Shown here: in pieces, positions 44,401 through 62,760 of the stretch
Layout: each line of letters begins with the position of its first letter
Position numbering within the stretch: the first letter of the stretch is position 1
Source of the DNA: Notospermus geniculatus
Lineage: Eukaryota > Nemertea > Pilidiophora > Heteronemertea > Lineidae
Assembly (NCBI GenBank): GCA_002633025.1
Contig: NMRB01000007.1
Span: 508,965 to 572,964, forward strand
DNA: 64,000 nucleotides
Direction of reading: 5' to 3'
Translations under genes and position numbers: made by a program
The notes under the pieces: model-generated
Database searches by the model: none
Told to the model about the DNA's origin: nothing
The model's input: the letters and a program-made list of their open reading frames with translations, nothing else

Positions 44401-47400
44401 GTGAAATAATCGTGATGTAAATCCAAGCCTGGTCTCGAGTGAAAACAGAATTTTGACAACATGTGAGTACCCCTCCCTCTCTGCATTTCTCTCAACTCTA
44501 ACCTTCTCTGATTTCAGAGCCTTCTGGACAAAGACGTGTTCCACAAGTCGCTGTTTGCTTGCTGTCTTGAGATTGTCATCTTTTCGTACAACTCCCAGCG
44601 TTCATTCCCGTGGATCGTGGAGATATTTGAGCTCAGTCCATACCACTTCTATAAAGTGATTGAGTGTATTATTCGTGCTGAAGATGGCCTCTCGAGGGAT
44701 GTGGTCAAACATCTAAACCATGTGAGTGATATAAAGAATACCGCTACGGTCTGTTCCATAAGCTGATGCACCTACCGGTAGTTTGTTGTCTCAAGGCTGA
44801 TTGCTATCACTGAACTTCAAATTTGGCTCCCCAGTATGTTGCCAACTCTTTTGTCAGGACAGTGTGCTTCAGAACACCGCCAAAGTTTGTCTGTCACGTT
44901 TCTCCTTGCGTTACATCTAATCTTTCAACCCTTCTTTCCTTCTCTAGATTGAAGAGACGATTCTGGAGAGCCTTGCATGGCGTTATGAGTCGCCTCTCTG
45001 GGACACGATTCAATGTCAAGGGGGGAACATCCCGACGTGCGAGGACGTGACGCCAAATAACCAAATAGATAAAGACGCTGGTCAGCCTGCTGGTCCACCG
45101 ACAATCATGGCGTCTCCGCTACATCCGGCTTTGAGGAGAGTCGTCGAAGAGGGACGGCCTACTGTTGTTCGGAAAGGTTCGTGTTAATCTTTCCAGATGG
45201 CAGCGACATGGATTTCATGCACTTTGCGGCGTTCTTTATCATAAATTCACGCAGCATCTGCGACCTTTTATATTTAGGCAATGTTGAGCAGGATTGCTCC
45301 ACTCCTGTGATTCACATGATCAGTTCCTCAAATCAGCACGATCTTCTCATTTCCAGATGTACCACAGTCACCTACAGGTCCATCCGCAGCAGACCGGTTC
45401 AGCTCTCCAACACCCGGCTCGATCAAAAGACGTCTTTTCGCCGCACCGGCCGTCACGTCAGCAAACGTGGAGTCACCGGTTTCCTCAGGTGTAACCAGTA
45501 CGATCATCACAAGTCCACGGGCGTCGGTGACGCAGAGTATCCTTACATTCCAACAGACAACATCAAAGGATGGAAAATCTGTACGTCTCGCTGAAATCTT
45601 GTGTGAAGTTTTCGTGTTTACCCGTCACAAAAACTCGGCCTACTCTCTTATTATATAATAGATTGTGTAGATGATGAAAAAGGACGACATGTTGAAATTG
45701 ACAAAACATTTCGATTGTTTTTCAGATCCTTATTCCAGTGCAGCTGTTGCCACAGACTCCACTCAGTGTAAGGATGGCGTCACTCACAAATCCATCATCA
45801 ACACCACAATCTCCGCAGCCAGCTGCCCAACAGCAGCAAACCCAAGCAGCTAGTAATAAACCGAAGAAAACTGGCTCATTGGCTCTGTTTTTCCGAAAGG
45901 TATGTCAGTTTGTACTTGGAGTATTGATACAGTTTGCTATCCAAGACTCCTTGGGCCTTATTCACCAAGATATTGTTCTTATTTCTTTAGGTGTATCATC
46001 TGGCCAGTGTCCGATTACGTGACCTATGTGAGCGTCTAGATATCGCCAATGAACTACGCAGCAAGATCTGGACGTGCTTTGAACACTGCCTCGTCCACGA
46101 TCCTGAGATGATGATGGACCGAAATATTGACCAGCTGATCATGTGTGCCATATACGTCATGTCTAAGGTGACAGGGAATGATAAACCATTCCAGGACATC
46201 ATGAAGTGCTACCGGCTCCAGCCACAGGCTCAAAGCCATGTAAGTTGAATCCAGAAACTCCAGGCTGTCACATTGGTGCAGTGGAAACTTTGCTGCCAGA
46301 ACTTTTGAGGGTTGCTTGGAAAACGAAGGCCTAACTCATATCGTGCACTGAAGATATCGTGCAGTTAGCGTGCATTGAAGATGCGGACTTTGTCTTACCC
46401 TTTTCGTTCCCTTTTATGACTGTGTTACGTTTTCTTTGTAGGTATATCGAAGTGTGCTGTTGACAAGTCGTAAACGACGGACGTCTGGCAGTACCAGCGG
46501 GTCGTCATCACCTGTCGGGGAAGACAAAGAAGAGAAAGAGAAGAGTAAGTCAGGACATCTGTCTAAAGTTGAGATGGTTGAGATGGGATGGCAGAACTTC
46601 TCTTAGTGGACACCTCTCTTTTTAGGAAAAGTTCAGTGCCTAATTCGGACACCTCTTAATTAAGGACAACTGTCAGTGCCAAAAGTGTCTAGATTGGGGT
46701 CTGTCTTCGAGGGGTGTTTTGCCATTGTTTGGCTCGGAGATCTGAATTTCATCATGAATGTGGCCCTTTGTTCATTACTCTAAAGAATATGTGTTATTTT
46801 TTCAGAGCGAGCCGAGCGTTTGAGTACGATACGATCTACGAGCACACTACCACTCCCACACTCGGAAAGTCAACCACCAACGCCCACCAAACTGAGTGGC
46901 ACTGGGATGAGTTTTGAGTATGAGGATCGGGGCGATCTTATCAAATTTTATAACACAGTAAGTACATGTACTGGAAAAAATCTCGGATCGTGACTTGATT
47001 CAAAATCAATGTTGTTTTACAAATCCTTTGTTTGTTTTCAGGTATTTGTTAAGAAGATCAAAGGCTTTGCATTGAAGTTCTCCACACAGAACCAAGATAA
47101 AGGGGTAAGGGAAACCGTTCTGAGAGCAAACCTTGCCATGGAACTGAGTTCCAGTCCATGGTTCTTCCTGTCTCTTTTCCTGGAGATCAGTATACCCTTC
47201 ATGGCTTCTTTGGTTTCTAAGCCAGCTTTCTGGTGTTAAAATGACCTGATGTTCAGTTGGGCTTATTTGTTGACCCCTAACGTGGCTCAATTTCTTTCCA
47301 GGACTGCCCAATGCTCTCTCCTCTCCCGATGGTTCGCTCCCTCACCACGTCACCAAGAAAGGTGTCCAGCAACCACAGCATCTACATCTCACCTATCAAA

Positions 47401-47853
47401 AGCATCCACCACCCCCTCACACCAACCAGTAAGATGCTGTACTGCTTCAATCGAAGCCCTGCTAAGGTAGGTATTGTAGCTTTTCAGCTTTTGTTCTGTC
47501 ATAGTGGTACAGTCATCCTCCCACAGCAGGTTTTTACCTCCCTCCTCTTCATCCGCTCACAGAGGAACGAGACCAAAGCCCTGCTGTGGGAGGATGTGGT
47601 ACAGTGGAAACATCCAGCATCTCTCACCTCTTCACGTGACTGATTCAGTTCCTCTTTCCTTTTTTCACAGGATTTGCGTGCAATAAACAACATGATCAAA
47701 CTCGGCGAGAAGAAACAGGCAGCAAAGCGACTGCTACATGACGACGACACGGAGGCGTCGGCCGCTAAGCGTCTGCGGCCTGGTGAAAGTCCCGTCATAC
47801 AGTGTAAATTAGTCACGCTTCAGAATGAACGGAATGGCGGTGGACTGCAGTAG
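32470..47853 (+). CDS. RBL1/RBL2: Retinoblastoma-like pocket protein (p107/p130 type), locus with repeated exons
   Basis: Pocket protein that binds E2F4/5-type factors and LxCxE proteins and represses cell-cycle genes in DREAM. Single-pass exons: 32470-32607, 32788-32924, 33549-33749, 33964-34028, 35970-36095 (or 37400-37525), 37819-37981, 39028-39092, 39306-39480, 39586-39755, 39946-40027, 40151-40294, 40419-40622 (or the 43132-44721 set), 44948-45176, 45357-45580, 45726-45899, 45991-46239, 46442-46544, 46806-46957, 47042-47104, 47302-47466, 47671-47853. They sum to 3212 nt; removing a 2-base excess near 37899 gives 1070 codons, as in human p107. The N-terminal [17 protein letters not shown] and SRKQRRLPCSV, pocket A ([19 protein letters not shown]), the spacer cyclin-binding KRRLF (exon 14), and pocket B ([20 protein letters not shown], with a Ser-rich insert before [10 protein letters not shown]) identify p107/p130 rather than RB1. 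Confidence 0.92.
33061..33500. repeat. Intronic cluster of AGGCCTA words
   Basis: The RBL intron 32925-33548 has more than ten AGGCCT/TAGGCCTA words in about 450 bp (for example around 33110, 33148, 33203, 33263, 33316, 33360 and 33489), many as the palindrome TAGGCCTA. No unit length is constant, so this is word enrichment rather than a tandem array. Confidence 0.55.
34643..36150. repeat. Tandem duplication II, copy 1 (contains RBL exon 5)
   Basis: About 1.5 kb from TTTTTGTTCCCTCTTG to GGAAACCTCTG, repeated directly at 36154-37584 with roughly 95% identity by eye and several 5-40 bp indels. It contains exon 35970-36095 ([20 protein letters not shown]...), with intact splice sites. Confidence 0.9.
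36154..37584. repeat. Tandem duplication II, copy 2 (second RBL exon 5)
   Basis: Second copy of the 34643 block. Its exon 37400-37525 differs from 35970-36095 only by two silent changes (GCC/GCT and TTG/TTA). Each copy is 126 nt, so using both would stay in frame and repeat 42 residues of the N-terminal cyclin-like fold. Confidence 0.9.
37899..40800. repeat. Duplication III, copy A (3' part of RBL exon 6 to exon 12)
   Basis: Copy A contains exons 39028-39092, 39306-39480, 39586-39755, 39946-40027, 40151-40294 and 40419-40622. It starts at GCCATGAGGG inside exon 6, exactly where the reading frame breaks, and diverges from copy C in the intron after exon 12 near 40800. About 90 bp of unmatched sequence follows (40805-40894). 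Confidence 0.9.
40897..42015. repeat. Duplication III, copy B (truncated: exons 7, 8 and part of 9)
   Basis: This block corresponds to about 38526-39645 of copy A. It holds exons 41400-41464 and 41679-41853 and the first 56 bases of exon 9 (41960-42015), which stops at a single N (42016). Directly after the N the sequence jumps back to exon 6, so the resulting 'exon' is a chimera. Confidence 0.92.
42016..42016. other. Single-base assembly gap (N) at a chimeric join
   Basis: One N separates the 5' part of an exon 9 copy from the 3' part of an exon 6 copy. A lone N exactly at a break in exon order marks a scaffold join. Confidence 0.95.
42017..44870. repeat. Duplication III, copy C (joined to the unique 3' half of RBL)
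   Basis: Copy C repeats 37899-40800, with exons 42017-42099 (3' part of exon 6), 43132-43196, 43411-43585, 43692-43861, 44043-44124, 44244-44387 and 44518-44721, then runs into exon 13 at 44948. Coding differences from A in exons 8, 9 and 12 are silent where I compared them. An intronic deletion near 42975 distinguishes it from A and B. Confidence 0.92.
47508..47602. repeat. Short inverted repeat in the last RBL intron
   Basis: CATCCTCCCACAGCAGG (about 47514-47530) and its complement CCTGCTGTGGGAGGATG (about 47579-47595) bracket about 50 bases in the intron before the terminal exon at 47671. This could be a small hairpin or a MITE relic. Confidence 0.6.
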
Positions 47854-49028
47854 GCTGTGATTAAATCTGGAGTGGAGGGGTCACCTATTACCGTGTCTGG
47901 AGGATGGAGAACTGGTTCAAGAACCTACATCTGAGGAGGCTGTTTTCCTGATGCTGTCATCATTGACCAGAGTAAATCCCCATGTTCTTGAACATTCATC
48001 GGTACGACAGCCCCTGCCATCTTGGATTTCTACGGAGATTTTGTGGGTACTAATTTATCTGATAGGTGAAGTCAGATCCCGTGACCAGTTGCATCACTAA
48101 CTTATCTGGTTTGCCTGCCAGATAAGTGCGCATGTATGATATGTTCGTAGAAATCCAAGATGGCGGGGCTGTCAAACCGATGAGTAGGTGTAACCGTCAA
48201 TGTCAGGTTTATCGGTGCCCCCCTGTATTTTACCTTCTCATTACTCACAAATATGGAGTCGTACTATATCCCATTATTATATCATAGATCATATAATGAT
48301 TTGAGTGTAGAGTAAGGTCAGACAGATCTGTGATTCCTAGATGTCTGTTCCTGGCTTGTGTCATTGTTTATATCTCGTGTAACTGAATCTCGTTGTCAGT
48401 GAACGCCGAGTTCATCAACTCGCGATGTCCGTTTGAGATTTTGTTTTTGCACATTGTTTTGGTTTTCATGAAATAACCTCTGAATGATCTCATAAACCTG
48501 TAGGAGTTACAAAGTGCATGAATAAGGTACAGATAGATAATACAAGCTCAGTTGACTCGCCATAGATTCTAACCGCCTGCTTCTGGTGTACGAGGGGTCC
48601 TCCTCTGAGCCAGAGTGTGTTTTCAGATGTAGTTGCCCAGCCATGCTGGCCTTGTCTGCTCTTGTTCGAGAAATTCGCTGGACAGATGTTTACCTAAATG
48701 TATTCTGTGCATGTCCTCGGTGATTCTATGATATTCTGAAATTTGTTGTAGAGTTTTATATAAGAGACTAGGTCTAAGATTTTACTTTAGAAGGTTTTTA
48801 CATAGGTGAGTAGTATATACTTTTATTACAGAATATTTCACATTCATGCAGTAATCATTAAAGATAATGGAAAGTTTATTACTCTATCAGTAATCATTAA
48901 AAAATAACCAATAATGACTCGGTCAGTTATCAGGCTTTCAGTTCCTGCTGAGCTGTGGGGGGTGTTAGAGTGGAATTTATTATCTTTACCAAAGACAGCA
49001 GGACCTGCTAATTGTGGGCGTATCACCC
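47854..49028 (+). other. RBL 3' UTR and flank
   Basis: Non-coding after the RBL stop. It contains the hairpin element at 47997-48182 and, near 48850 and 48888, two copies of CAGTAATCATTAAA. ATTAAA is a possible poly(A) signal, so the transcript may end around 48900. No further exon is seen. Confidence 0.4.
47997..48182. mobile_element. 186 bp MITE in the RBL 3' UTR
   Basis: The outer ends CATCGGTACGACAGCCCC and GGGGCTGTCAAACCGATG pair with two mismatches, and the inner GCCATCTTGGATTTCTACG / CGTAGAAATCCAAGATGGC is a perfect 19 bp match. Transcribed as part of the UTR, it would fold into a long hairpin. Confidence 0.8.
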
Positions 49029-49109
49029 NNNNNNNNNNNNNNNNNNNNNNNNNNNNNNNNNNNNNNNNNNNNNNNNNNNNNNNNNNNNNNNNNNNNNNNN
49101 NNNNNNNNN
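49029..49109. other. Assembly gap of 81 N
   Basis: A run of N between RBL and Rab2; true length unknown. Confidence 0.99.
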
Positions 49110-52061
49110 GTAATAGCCTTGTACAATCGAGGCATCCAAACATCGGCGGTGTTCTGTGTCATTGCTGGGAGAGTGAACTCGTCACTGGCAGTTTTCTAGC
49201 GGGTGTGGTCCCTACAGCATGTTGCTGAAACTGCATAAGAATATGCTTTTAGGAAATGAAGTGGTCATGTTGTTGTCAGGTTGTTTGGTTGATACCTGAG
49301 ATGTTCCTCCAATCAGAATGCTTCACAGATCTAATTGGCCAGTGAGTGCATGTGTGGAGCCTACTGATTGGTTCATTGCCGTGACATTATGCATCAATCT
49401 GTAGCATTACCTGGCCTTGAAGCCAAGACCACAATGTTACTTGTATGTATAAATTGTACATTGTTTTTTTTTTAGTTTAGTATCGTTGAATTGTACTGTA
49501 GTGGAATAATTAGGTTTCCATCTTGCATCTGAAACCCATTCTTGCAGAAATCTATGAAGTGGAATTAGCATATTGAATATTGATGGGGTGTGTTGGACTG
49601 CTGAAAACTAGGTGTACTGGAGAGAGTAGGGGGAGAAAGGGAGGTCGGTGTGAATCAAGATGTAGGTGTCTTCTCAGAATGGATTTCTAACGTGGGAGAC
49701 TGTCTTTATTCACCATTTTTAATGCCCCCTTTGGTACTTGTATTTGTAGGACTGGTTTTATGTCAAACTCTTCTTTTATTGTCAAAGATGTGGTTTTATC
49801 TGACCATGCAAAGCATCGATTCAAGTACAGTACTTGTAAAAATCATGTCTGAAATTCCTGTTCTTTTTACGGAGTGAGTTCTGTTCGAGGACTGGACGGC
49901 ATGTTGTGGAGCGACCGTGTTAAAGCTAGGAATCCATTCCAACATTCATTTTCAAGCTGATTTTGCATTGTGACTTGCTTTGCAACTGGGTTGCGTTGCA
50001 ACTGGGCACTCAGTCACTGCAGCGGACTCGCCAGACGTGATTTCCACCAATGGCAAAGATGTTGTCAATTTCAGTTGGCAATCGGTCTGCGACCGTTATC
50101 AGTTCCTTGTGATCGTATTCAATCGCAGGTAGCAGCTTGCAAAGTAAGTCGCGATGCAGAAAATCAGCAGTGGATTCCTAGCTTTATGGGGAGACAGAAG
50201 GGCTTATCAATGGCCGACATTGTCCTGCTTATTTGATGCTAGAGAATGGTTATGATTTGAGTCTATGGGAATCGGCGTTCTTCTTGTGCTCACTGCCAAT
50301 CTTTCCTGAGCCTCTGTACCATGTGTACTCTCAAAAATGGAGTAAAGATCACAATACTGTAGTCATCACATCTTCTTGTCAGTTATTTCTACATTGATAG
50401 TTGCTAATGGATTTGTTCCTGATGTACACAGTTGAAAATACCAGCAAGTAATGCTTCAATTCCTTTTCCGTTTCCCAGCCATATTCACCATTGTTGAAGC
50501 CCATAATGCTGGCTATTACGGGTACAGCATTCGGGCCTATTCCCAGGTGGCTGTTATGTCACATTTATACCCGCTCTCCAACATCTTGATACAGGCCTAT
50601 GAGAATAGTGTAGCCTGAAGGTGAAGTGACTGAGAACTGTTGTGAAAAGGGAAGAAATATTGCACAAGTACATGTATCACAATTCTGCATGACTGACATA
50701 TCATTTTCGTGCCATTAATAGACTTGGGCACTGATCAATCTTGGGAGTCGAATGTCGGTCCTTCTAATTACGTTTCTTCTGGGCCAGTGCTTTGGAATTA
50801 CGGTGAGTGATGCAGTCCATGCATTGGTGTACGTCTACATGTAGGGGAGTGTGGACCGGTGGCCATAGTGCAGCATGCATTTCAGCATGTACTGCTAGTC
50901 TGCAGCGCAAATGCTTTTCTAATGACTTCGTGGAAAATGGCGTTTTTCAATGACAAAACAAACAGAAGACCCAAAGTATCATTTAAATATTATATTTGTC
51001 CTTAATTGTGCTTGTTCAGATGAATATCTGACCTTAGTTACAGTTGATCTATATGTAGCCAACATACAACATGTCTCATCCAAATTTACACACAAAACAT
51101 GAAGAGAATCGGGAACAGAAACAGGAAGGAAGGATACTATTGCTAATCATTACAATCGATGTCGTCCCATGAATGGTGTTCTGATCCTTTCAGGGATTAT
51201 CATAGAAATAAGAAAACAAGATGACTTAAAACTGAACAAGGCGAGATAAGGGCCTCACAGGCTGCTCAGAAATTGACAACTCTGTTTCTCCATTTGCAGT
51301 CGGGAACTGTTGAAGAGTTGGGATGATGTGCCAAAGGTGTTGTAGGGACTTCTGCCATAGTAGCCCGACATGTATTTTGCACATATGTACTACATGTACT
51401 ACCTATAAATCACTGACTGAAGTCATCTGTGGCCATTGTAGGCAGTGGTACTGTTCTCTGCAAGTTACAGACAATCCACCAACCTCTATAATATTGCACC
51501 AAATGCAGCACAAACATTACCTTGTGCAACAAGAACAGGCTCTGTCCAATGTCAACTGCAGACATGGGGTCGAAACAAAACCAAAGTCGACTTCATTATA
51601 CAGAAGAAAAAGACTTGAAACACCTATAGTATTATTAACACAGCACAACAAACAATACAGTGGCAAGTAGATTAGGACACACTGTTCTAATACAGTTGTA
51701 GTGGTATGTACAGGGTTTAGAGATAAAATAGACTTCCAGATCGGTCACACACACAACTACAGACCTTCACGGACTCCAGTATTTGTATACATGCAGGTGG
51801 ATCATCCAGTGCTTCCCGTTTTAAGCATATTGAGTCAGAACATGGACATGAACATTGCCTGGTAGAATACAATTCTACGTGAAATTGTCGCAAACTTCTA
51901 GGCAAAGCAATCTAATATCCCTTCTAAACATTCCTTGATCTGACAAAACTTCCAAGGGATAGGTGCTCTTTTTGTGGTGCTATGGCTATAAACACAGAAA
52001 ATGATCCCATTTTTTTGTGACAAATCTCATTTCAAAGACGGTATCTCTTGGATATTGTTCT
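49110..52061. other. Intergenic sequence; no gene recognised
   Basis: About 3 kb without any exon I can support. Short frames exist on both strands, but none has splice context or conserved residues. The right part may belong to the Rab2 3' UTR (minus strand). The end of that transcript is not resolved. Confidence 0.4.
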
Positions 52062-52449
52062 TAGGCCATAACAATTTGATTGTTAGTTTAACGGATTTCC
52101 CTCTACCCCAAATTGCCAAAATGAAATAAATTTTTTTTATTTCACCCGCATCTCCAATTCACAGTTGGAAAACATGCGTAAGTGTCTCTCAAGTCGCAAA
52201 CGCTGGGTGGAACACATGCCTCACAGCGCCCGGTAATCTTGGATCCCGTAATGTGAACTGGTGGTAACCCCGTAGATCAATGGCTGATGAAGAGACGGGT
52301 AATATTGTCATTCAAACAATGCGGATGTGCATCACACTGAAGTTTATCAGTTCAACTCCTTCATTTTATTTTTATTTTTTTTTCGCCAGCAGCATGCCAC
52401 TTTTGATGAAAAAGATCCGTTAAACTAACAATCAAATTGGAATGGCCTT
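52062..52449. mobile_element. About 385 bp element with 35 bp inverted ends
   Basis: The left end TAGGCCATAACAATTTGATT and the complement of the right end, TAAGGCCATTCCAATTTGAT, align as GGCCATnnCAATTTGATTG followed by TTAGTTTAACGGAT, about 33 of 36 bases in common. The interior is AT-rich with no ORF. Flanks share TTA. Superfamily undetermined. Confidence 0.75.
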
Positions 52450-53540
52450 ATTATGCTTGCTGTGTCAGTAGTCGGTATTACTATGAATAGTATGTCGGAA
52501 CCAAATCATATCTCACTACATTTTACTCATCTTCAATCTGCCATTGTTGTCCTACACAACATAAAATGTTCCCATATGTCCACCAGCAAAAACTCCAGAC
52601 TGTGTCGTCAGGACTTTTTGCAACAGGGCACGCCAAACTTACAATATCTGAAACACACACACAACTTTGTCTATAAATGCACAAATCTGAACCAATATTT
52701 CAAGCACAAAACTTCCAAGTTTGATAGACATGACACATACATGTAATAATATGTATGAAGTGTGCTGATAGCAGAGTGTACAGCATGTTCTTTACCTGAA
52801 GGAGTTACGTAACTGACTGTTTTTTATGAGAAGAACAGAATAGTAATGGACAGTCAAGATTCGTCAAGTTTGGAGAAGGCTGAAAAAAGTCTACCATCAA
52901 TCACCAAGGAGATATTTTGCTGAGAGATGTTAAGAAATTATTGAAGTTCAACACGGATTTAGCGATTTTGTTACCATAAAATCTGGATTCATAGGCCCTA
53001 CACTTTACAAGGTGAAATACCTGTATTCGAAGTCAAGTTGAAAGACTCTCACCAAAGAAAGCTTCCCCATTGGAACTTCATGTACATTTCATGTTTTTAA
53101 GAACATTTCAGGAAAATTTGAATTGAAAATTTGCAATATTTACAAAGTGTGACTACAATACATCAACGCTTAACTCTATATTTATAGCACTATATATATT
53201 AAATTCATCATCGTGACAATATTAATACCGACCATTTCATGTCTATCCTCAAGAGGTGAAAACGGGAACTGGAATCGATAAAATACTGAATGAAACATGC
53301 CCCTAAATTTCGACTTTTTCATCAGTCCACTCTTTTCAATTTTCTTCCAAATTTCTGAAACAAATACCGGTACTGAAATTGACAAAAATTTTAACGAAAT
53401 ATGCACTCCCAATAATTATCTTTGAAATCATTATTCTCCAACCCTTTTTCACCACCAAAAGGCACAGACATAAAATGGTAGATTCTTAAATTAAACTGAC
53501 TTGATTACACATCAATGGAATGAACAAAGCGTTGTGATGT
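52450..53540. other. Non-coding sequence, possibly Rab2 3' UTR
   Basis: AT-rich sequence of 1.1 kb with no supported exon or repeat. Confidence 0.35.
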
Positions 53541-53544
53541 GTAC

Positions 53545-53732
53545 ATGTATGGTCTGCAAGAAAAATGTTTGGTCTGCAGGAACCATGCATGGTCTGCAGG
53601 AACCATGCACAGTCTGCAGGAACCATGCATGGTCTGCAGGAATCATGTACGGTCTGCAGGAACCAGGCACGGTCTGCAGGAATCGTGTATGTCTGCAAGA
53701 GACATGCACGGTCTGCAGGAATCATGCATAGA
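53545..53732. repeat. 20 bp minisatellite (GGTCTGCAGGAACCATGCAT)
   Basis: About nine head-to-tail copies of a 20 bp unit with the core GGTCTGCAGGAACCATGCAT. The left copies are nearly identical, and the right ones carry AATCATGTAC, CCAGGCAC or shortened forms. Because the unit lacks frequent stops, long frames stay open on both strands; these are not genes. A possible position in the Rab2 3' UTR is inferred. Confidence 0.9.
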
Positions 53733-54885
53733 CCCACACGTTTGGTCAGAGGTTATGTCAATGAAATATGCAAGACTCTAAGTCAATGGCCAAGCAACAT
53801 CTGAAGGAAACAAACAATACATTTCACTGCATTTTCACAGACAAAACAGCATTGGTTCCTGTTGATGCTGCTCTACTAACTCTCACAGTACCAGCATCCT
53901 AAGTTCAACAATTTTCACCTCAGCTGTTATACGACCTGAAAATGTCGACTTAAATTTGAAGCAATGTCCTAAAAGCTAAAAGAAACTAACTTTCTTCAAA
54001 CGATTTTCCTCACGATAAAATTCCCCATTCGGAGGAACATTCCACGGAGATGTCTGCTTGCGCTCAAAACTGAATATGTTGTGACATGTGACAACACTGG
54101 CAGTAACTGGTACATAGAAAGCATATTTCAATACAAATGACTGATCTTCTGTCAAGATGATCACAAGTAAACAACTTCATCAGAATACATAACTATAGTC
54201 ACATATTCTTAATTGTATCAAATACAATTCCAAAATCAACAACAGATGTGTGACCAAATACAACACATATTCAGACAAATTCGACTCACTTCCAGAGACC
54301 TTCTAACTCTCATGAGTTCCGGTTATGGAAGTCGGCATGTGAAACTCTTTAAATCTTCATTTCCTGCCCTACTAACATTGCGGGCGAGGGGGTATCAAGG
54401 CGAGGGGGTAACATCTGACACATGTCTACAAGCCACCGCCAGCAAATGCAATTTTCAAAATCCCTGACATTTCATTACATACTCTAAATATGTGTTGTAT
54501 TTTCAATTCTTACTCAAAGACAGTTCAAGAATATATTTCCAGCAGGCTCAGTTCACATTTACATTCCTGTACCTCGCAGGTTGTCTGGAAGTACAATGTA
54601 AGATCAAGCACGTCATGAAGACGTGCCGGCAGGTAAGAGCATAAAGACGTGCAAACTGACCCCTTCATCTAGAATTCGTCCAGGAAGACCTCAGAAGCAA
54701 CCATCCCTTTCTCGTGACTAGATATATGTCTGATTCAACGATGGTGATGGAATGAGTCATAATATAAATTCCAAAGATATATCGATGTTGTTTATTGTTA
54801 TGCCAGTAATTGCAGTAATTCACTTCGGGTGCTCATGTAACAGTGTCAGTGCTCCTACAAGCCTGGGCTACCGGGAAATTCCCTT

Positions 54886-54936
54886 TAGCTAGAGACTTGG
54901 AAGCGAGAGGTCCCGGGTTCGAAACCCAGATTGGAC
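54886..54936 (+). repeat. tRNA-like SINE fragment
   Basis: TTTAGCTAGAGACTTGG resembles box A, and GGTCCCGGGTTCGAAACCC contains a consensus box B with a good T-stem-like pairing (CCCGGGTTCGAAACCCAG). No paired acceptor stem was found, so a SINE or pseudo-tRNA is more likely than a tRNA gene. Confidence 0.45.
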
Positions 54937-55197
54937 CCTTAGCTTTTTCAACTGCTACATTCAATCGAATTATACAACTCACAATCTTCATCAGCCACCA
55001 ACCAGCAAAGATGGTAAAAAAAACATCATCTGTACAGTAAGTAGTTTTCTAGTACGTTACGCTCAGCATGCACTTGAATTTCTTTATACCAAGTGCAGTG
55101 GGATCCACAATGTCATCTTCCACAGTAAACTAGGCCCTTGACTTCTTACTTGGAAGATCTCCACAAGACAAGGCATATTTTCTGTCATCAGTGTAGT

Positions 55198-55221
55198 CAT
55201 GGAGGAATTAATTCCTCCATG
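55198..55221. repeat. 24 bp perfect palindrome
   Basis: Twelve bases CATGGAGGAATT followed by their exact complement; positions 55198-55221. No flanking structure. Confidence 0.8.
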
Positions 55222-55459
55222 GTGTAGTATAATCCACTGAAATGGTCAAGTATCCTTAACACCGATGGTTGCTGTTTAACCACCGAAGTCACAAAAGCCA
55301 TAACTTAACAAATCCATGACGAATCAAGTCTTAGTGTCCATGACAGTCTGACGATCTCTAGGAACTGAAATCCTGCCGGAAATACTCCATAACATCATAA
55401 ATATCCCGTGATTTAGTTAGAATGTCTCTCTAGAGGAGATAGCAGGATAAGTCTTTGAT

Positions 55460-62413
<6,954 letters not shown>

Positions 62414-62760
62414 TTCTGTATGATATCTGAACACTCCTGCCACAAAACAAGATGATGTCAATGTAAATGACGTCACTTCACCCGGAAGAGTGTCGTAAAC
62501 TACAGACCGTAATTGATCATTGAGTTGCAAGTATAATCCACTGAGTGAAAGTAAAATATTTTGCTTTTGTACTTGTTAGTGAAATATTTTACTTAATATG
62601 AGAAATTCTGCTTCTATTTGTGCAGTTTGAATGGCTCTTATTTGTTTTAGATAATTGAGTTTTGGTCTGCAGTCACATTTTCCGTATGGTAAGTCATGTG
62701 ACGGGGCACCTGCTCAAAATGGCGGTCGGTGTCTGGGGCGTCTGCTGTACCCTGTCAGCT
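62414..62760. promoter_or_regulatory. Probable divergent promoter between Rab2 and the next gene
   Basis: Just upstream of the Rab2 ATG are a perfect CRE, TGACGTCA (62468-62475), and an ETS-type site CCGGAAG (62482-62488). Around 62717 on the plus strand, AAAATGGCGGTCGG has a YY1-like AAAATGGCG core. CRE plus ETS in a short interval between head-to-head starts is typical of bidirectional housekeeping promoters. Transcription start sites are inferred. Confidence 0.4.

Larger units (their letters stand above)
53733..55459. other. Rab2 3' UTR / flank (minus strand), no other gene
   Basis: No supported exon. Contains a tRNA-like segment at about 54880-54940 and a 24 bp perfect palindrome at 55198-55221. 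Confidence 0.4.

Noticed and set aside
44823-45050. 75-codon frame ending GGTSRRART over RBL exon 13
   Set aside because: It is shifted relative to the pocket-protein frame. The correct reading runs from ATT at 44948 through [12 protein letters not shown] without a stop.
32470-47853. RBL as a decayed pseudogene
   Set aside because: Only one frame break is present, it falls at an assembly seam, and differences between exon copies are silent. A working gene in a faulty assembly explains this better.
53486-53804. Repetitive proteins or a CRISPR-like array at 53.5-53.8 kb
   Set aside because: The 20 bp units are contiguous with no unique spacers and the genome is animal. It is a minisatellite.
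54886-54936. Functional tRNA gene
   Set aside because: Box B is good, but no acceptor or anticodon stem of proper length can be drawn.
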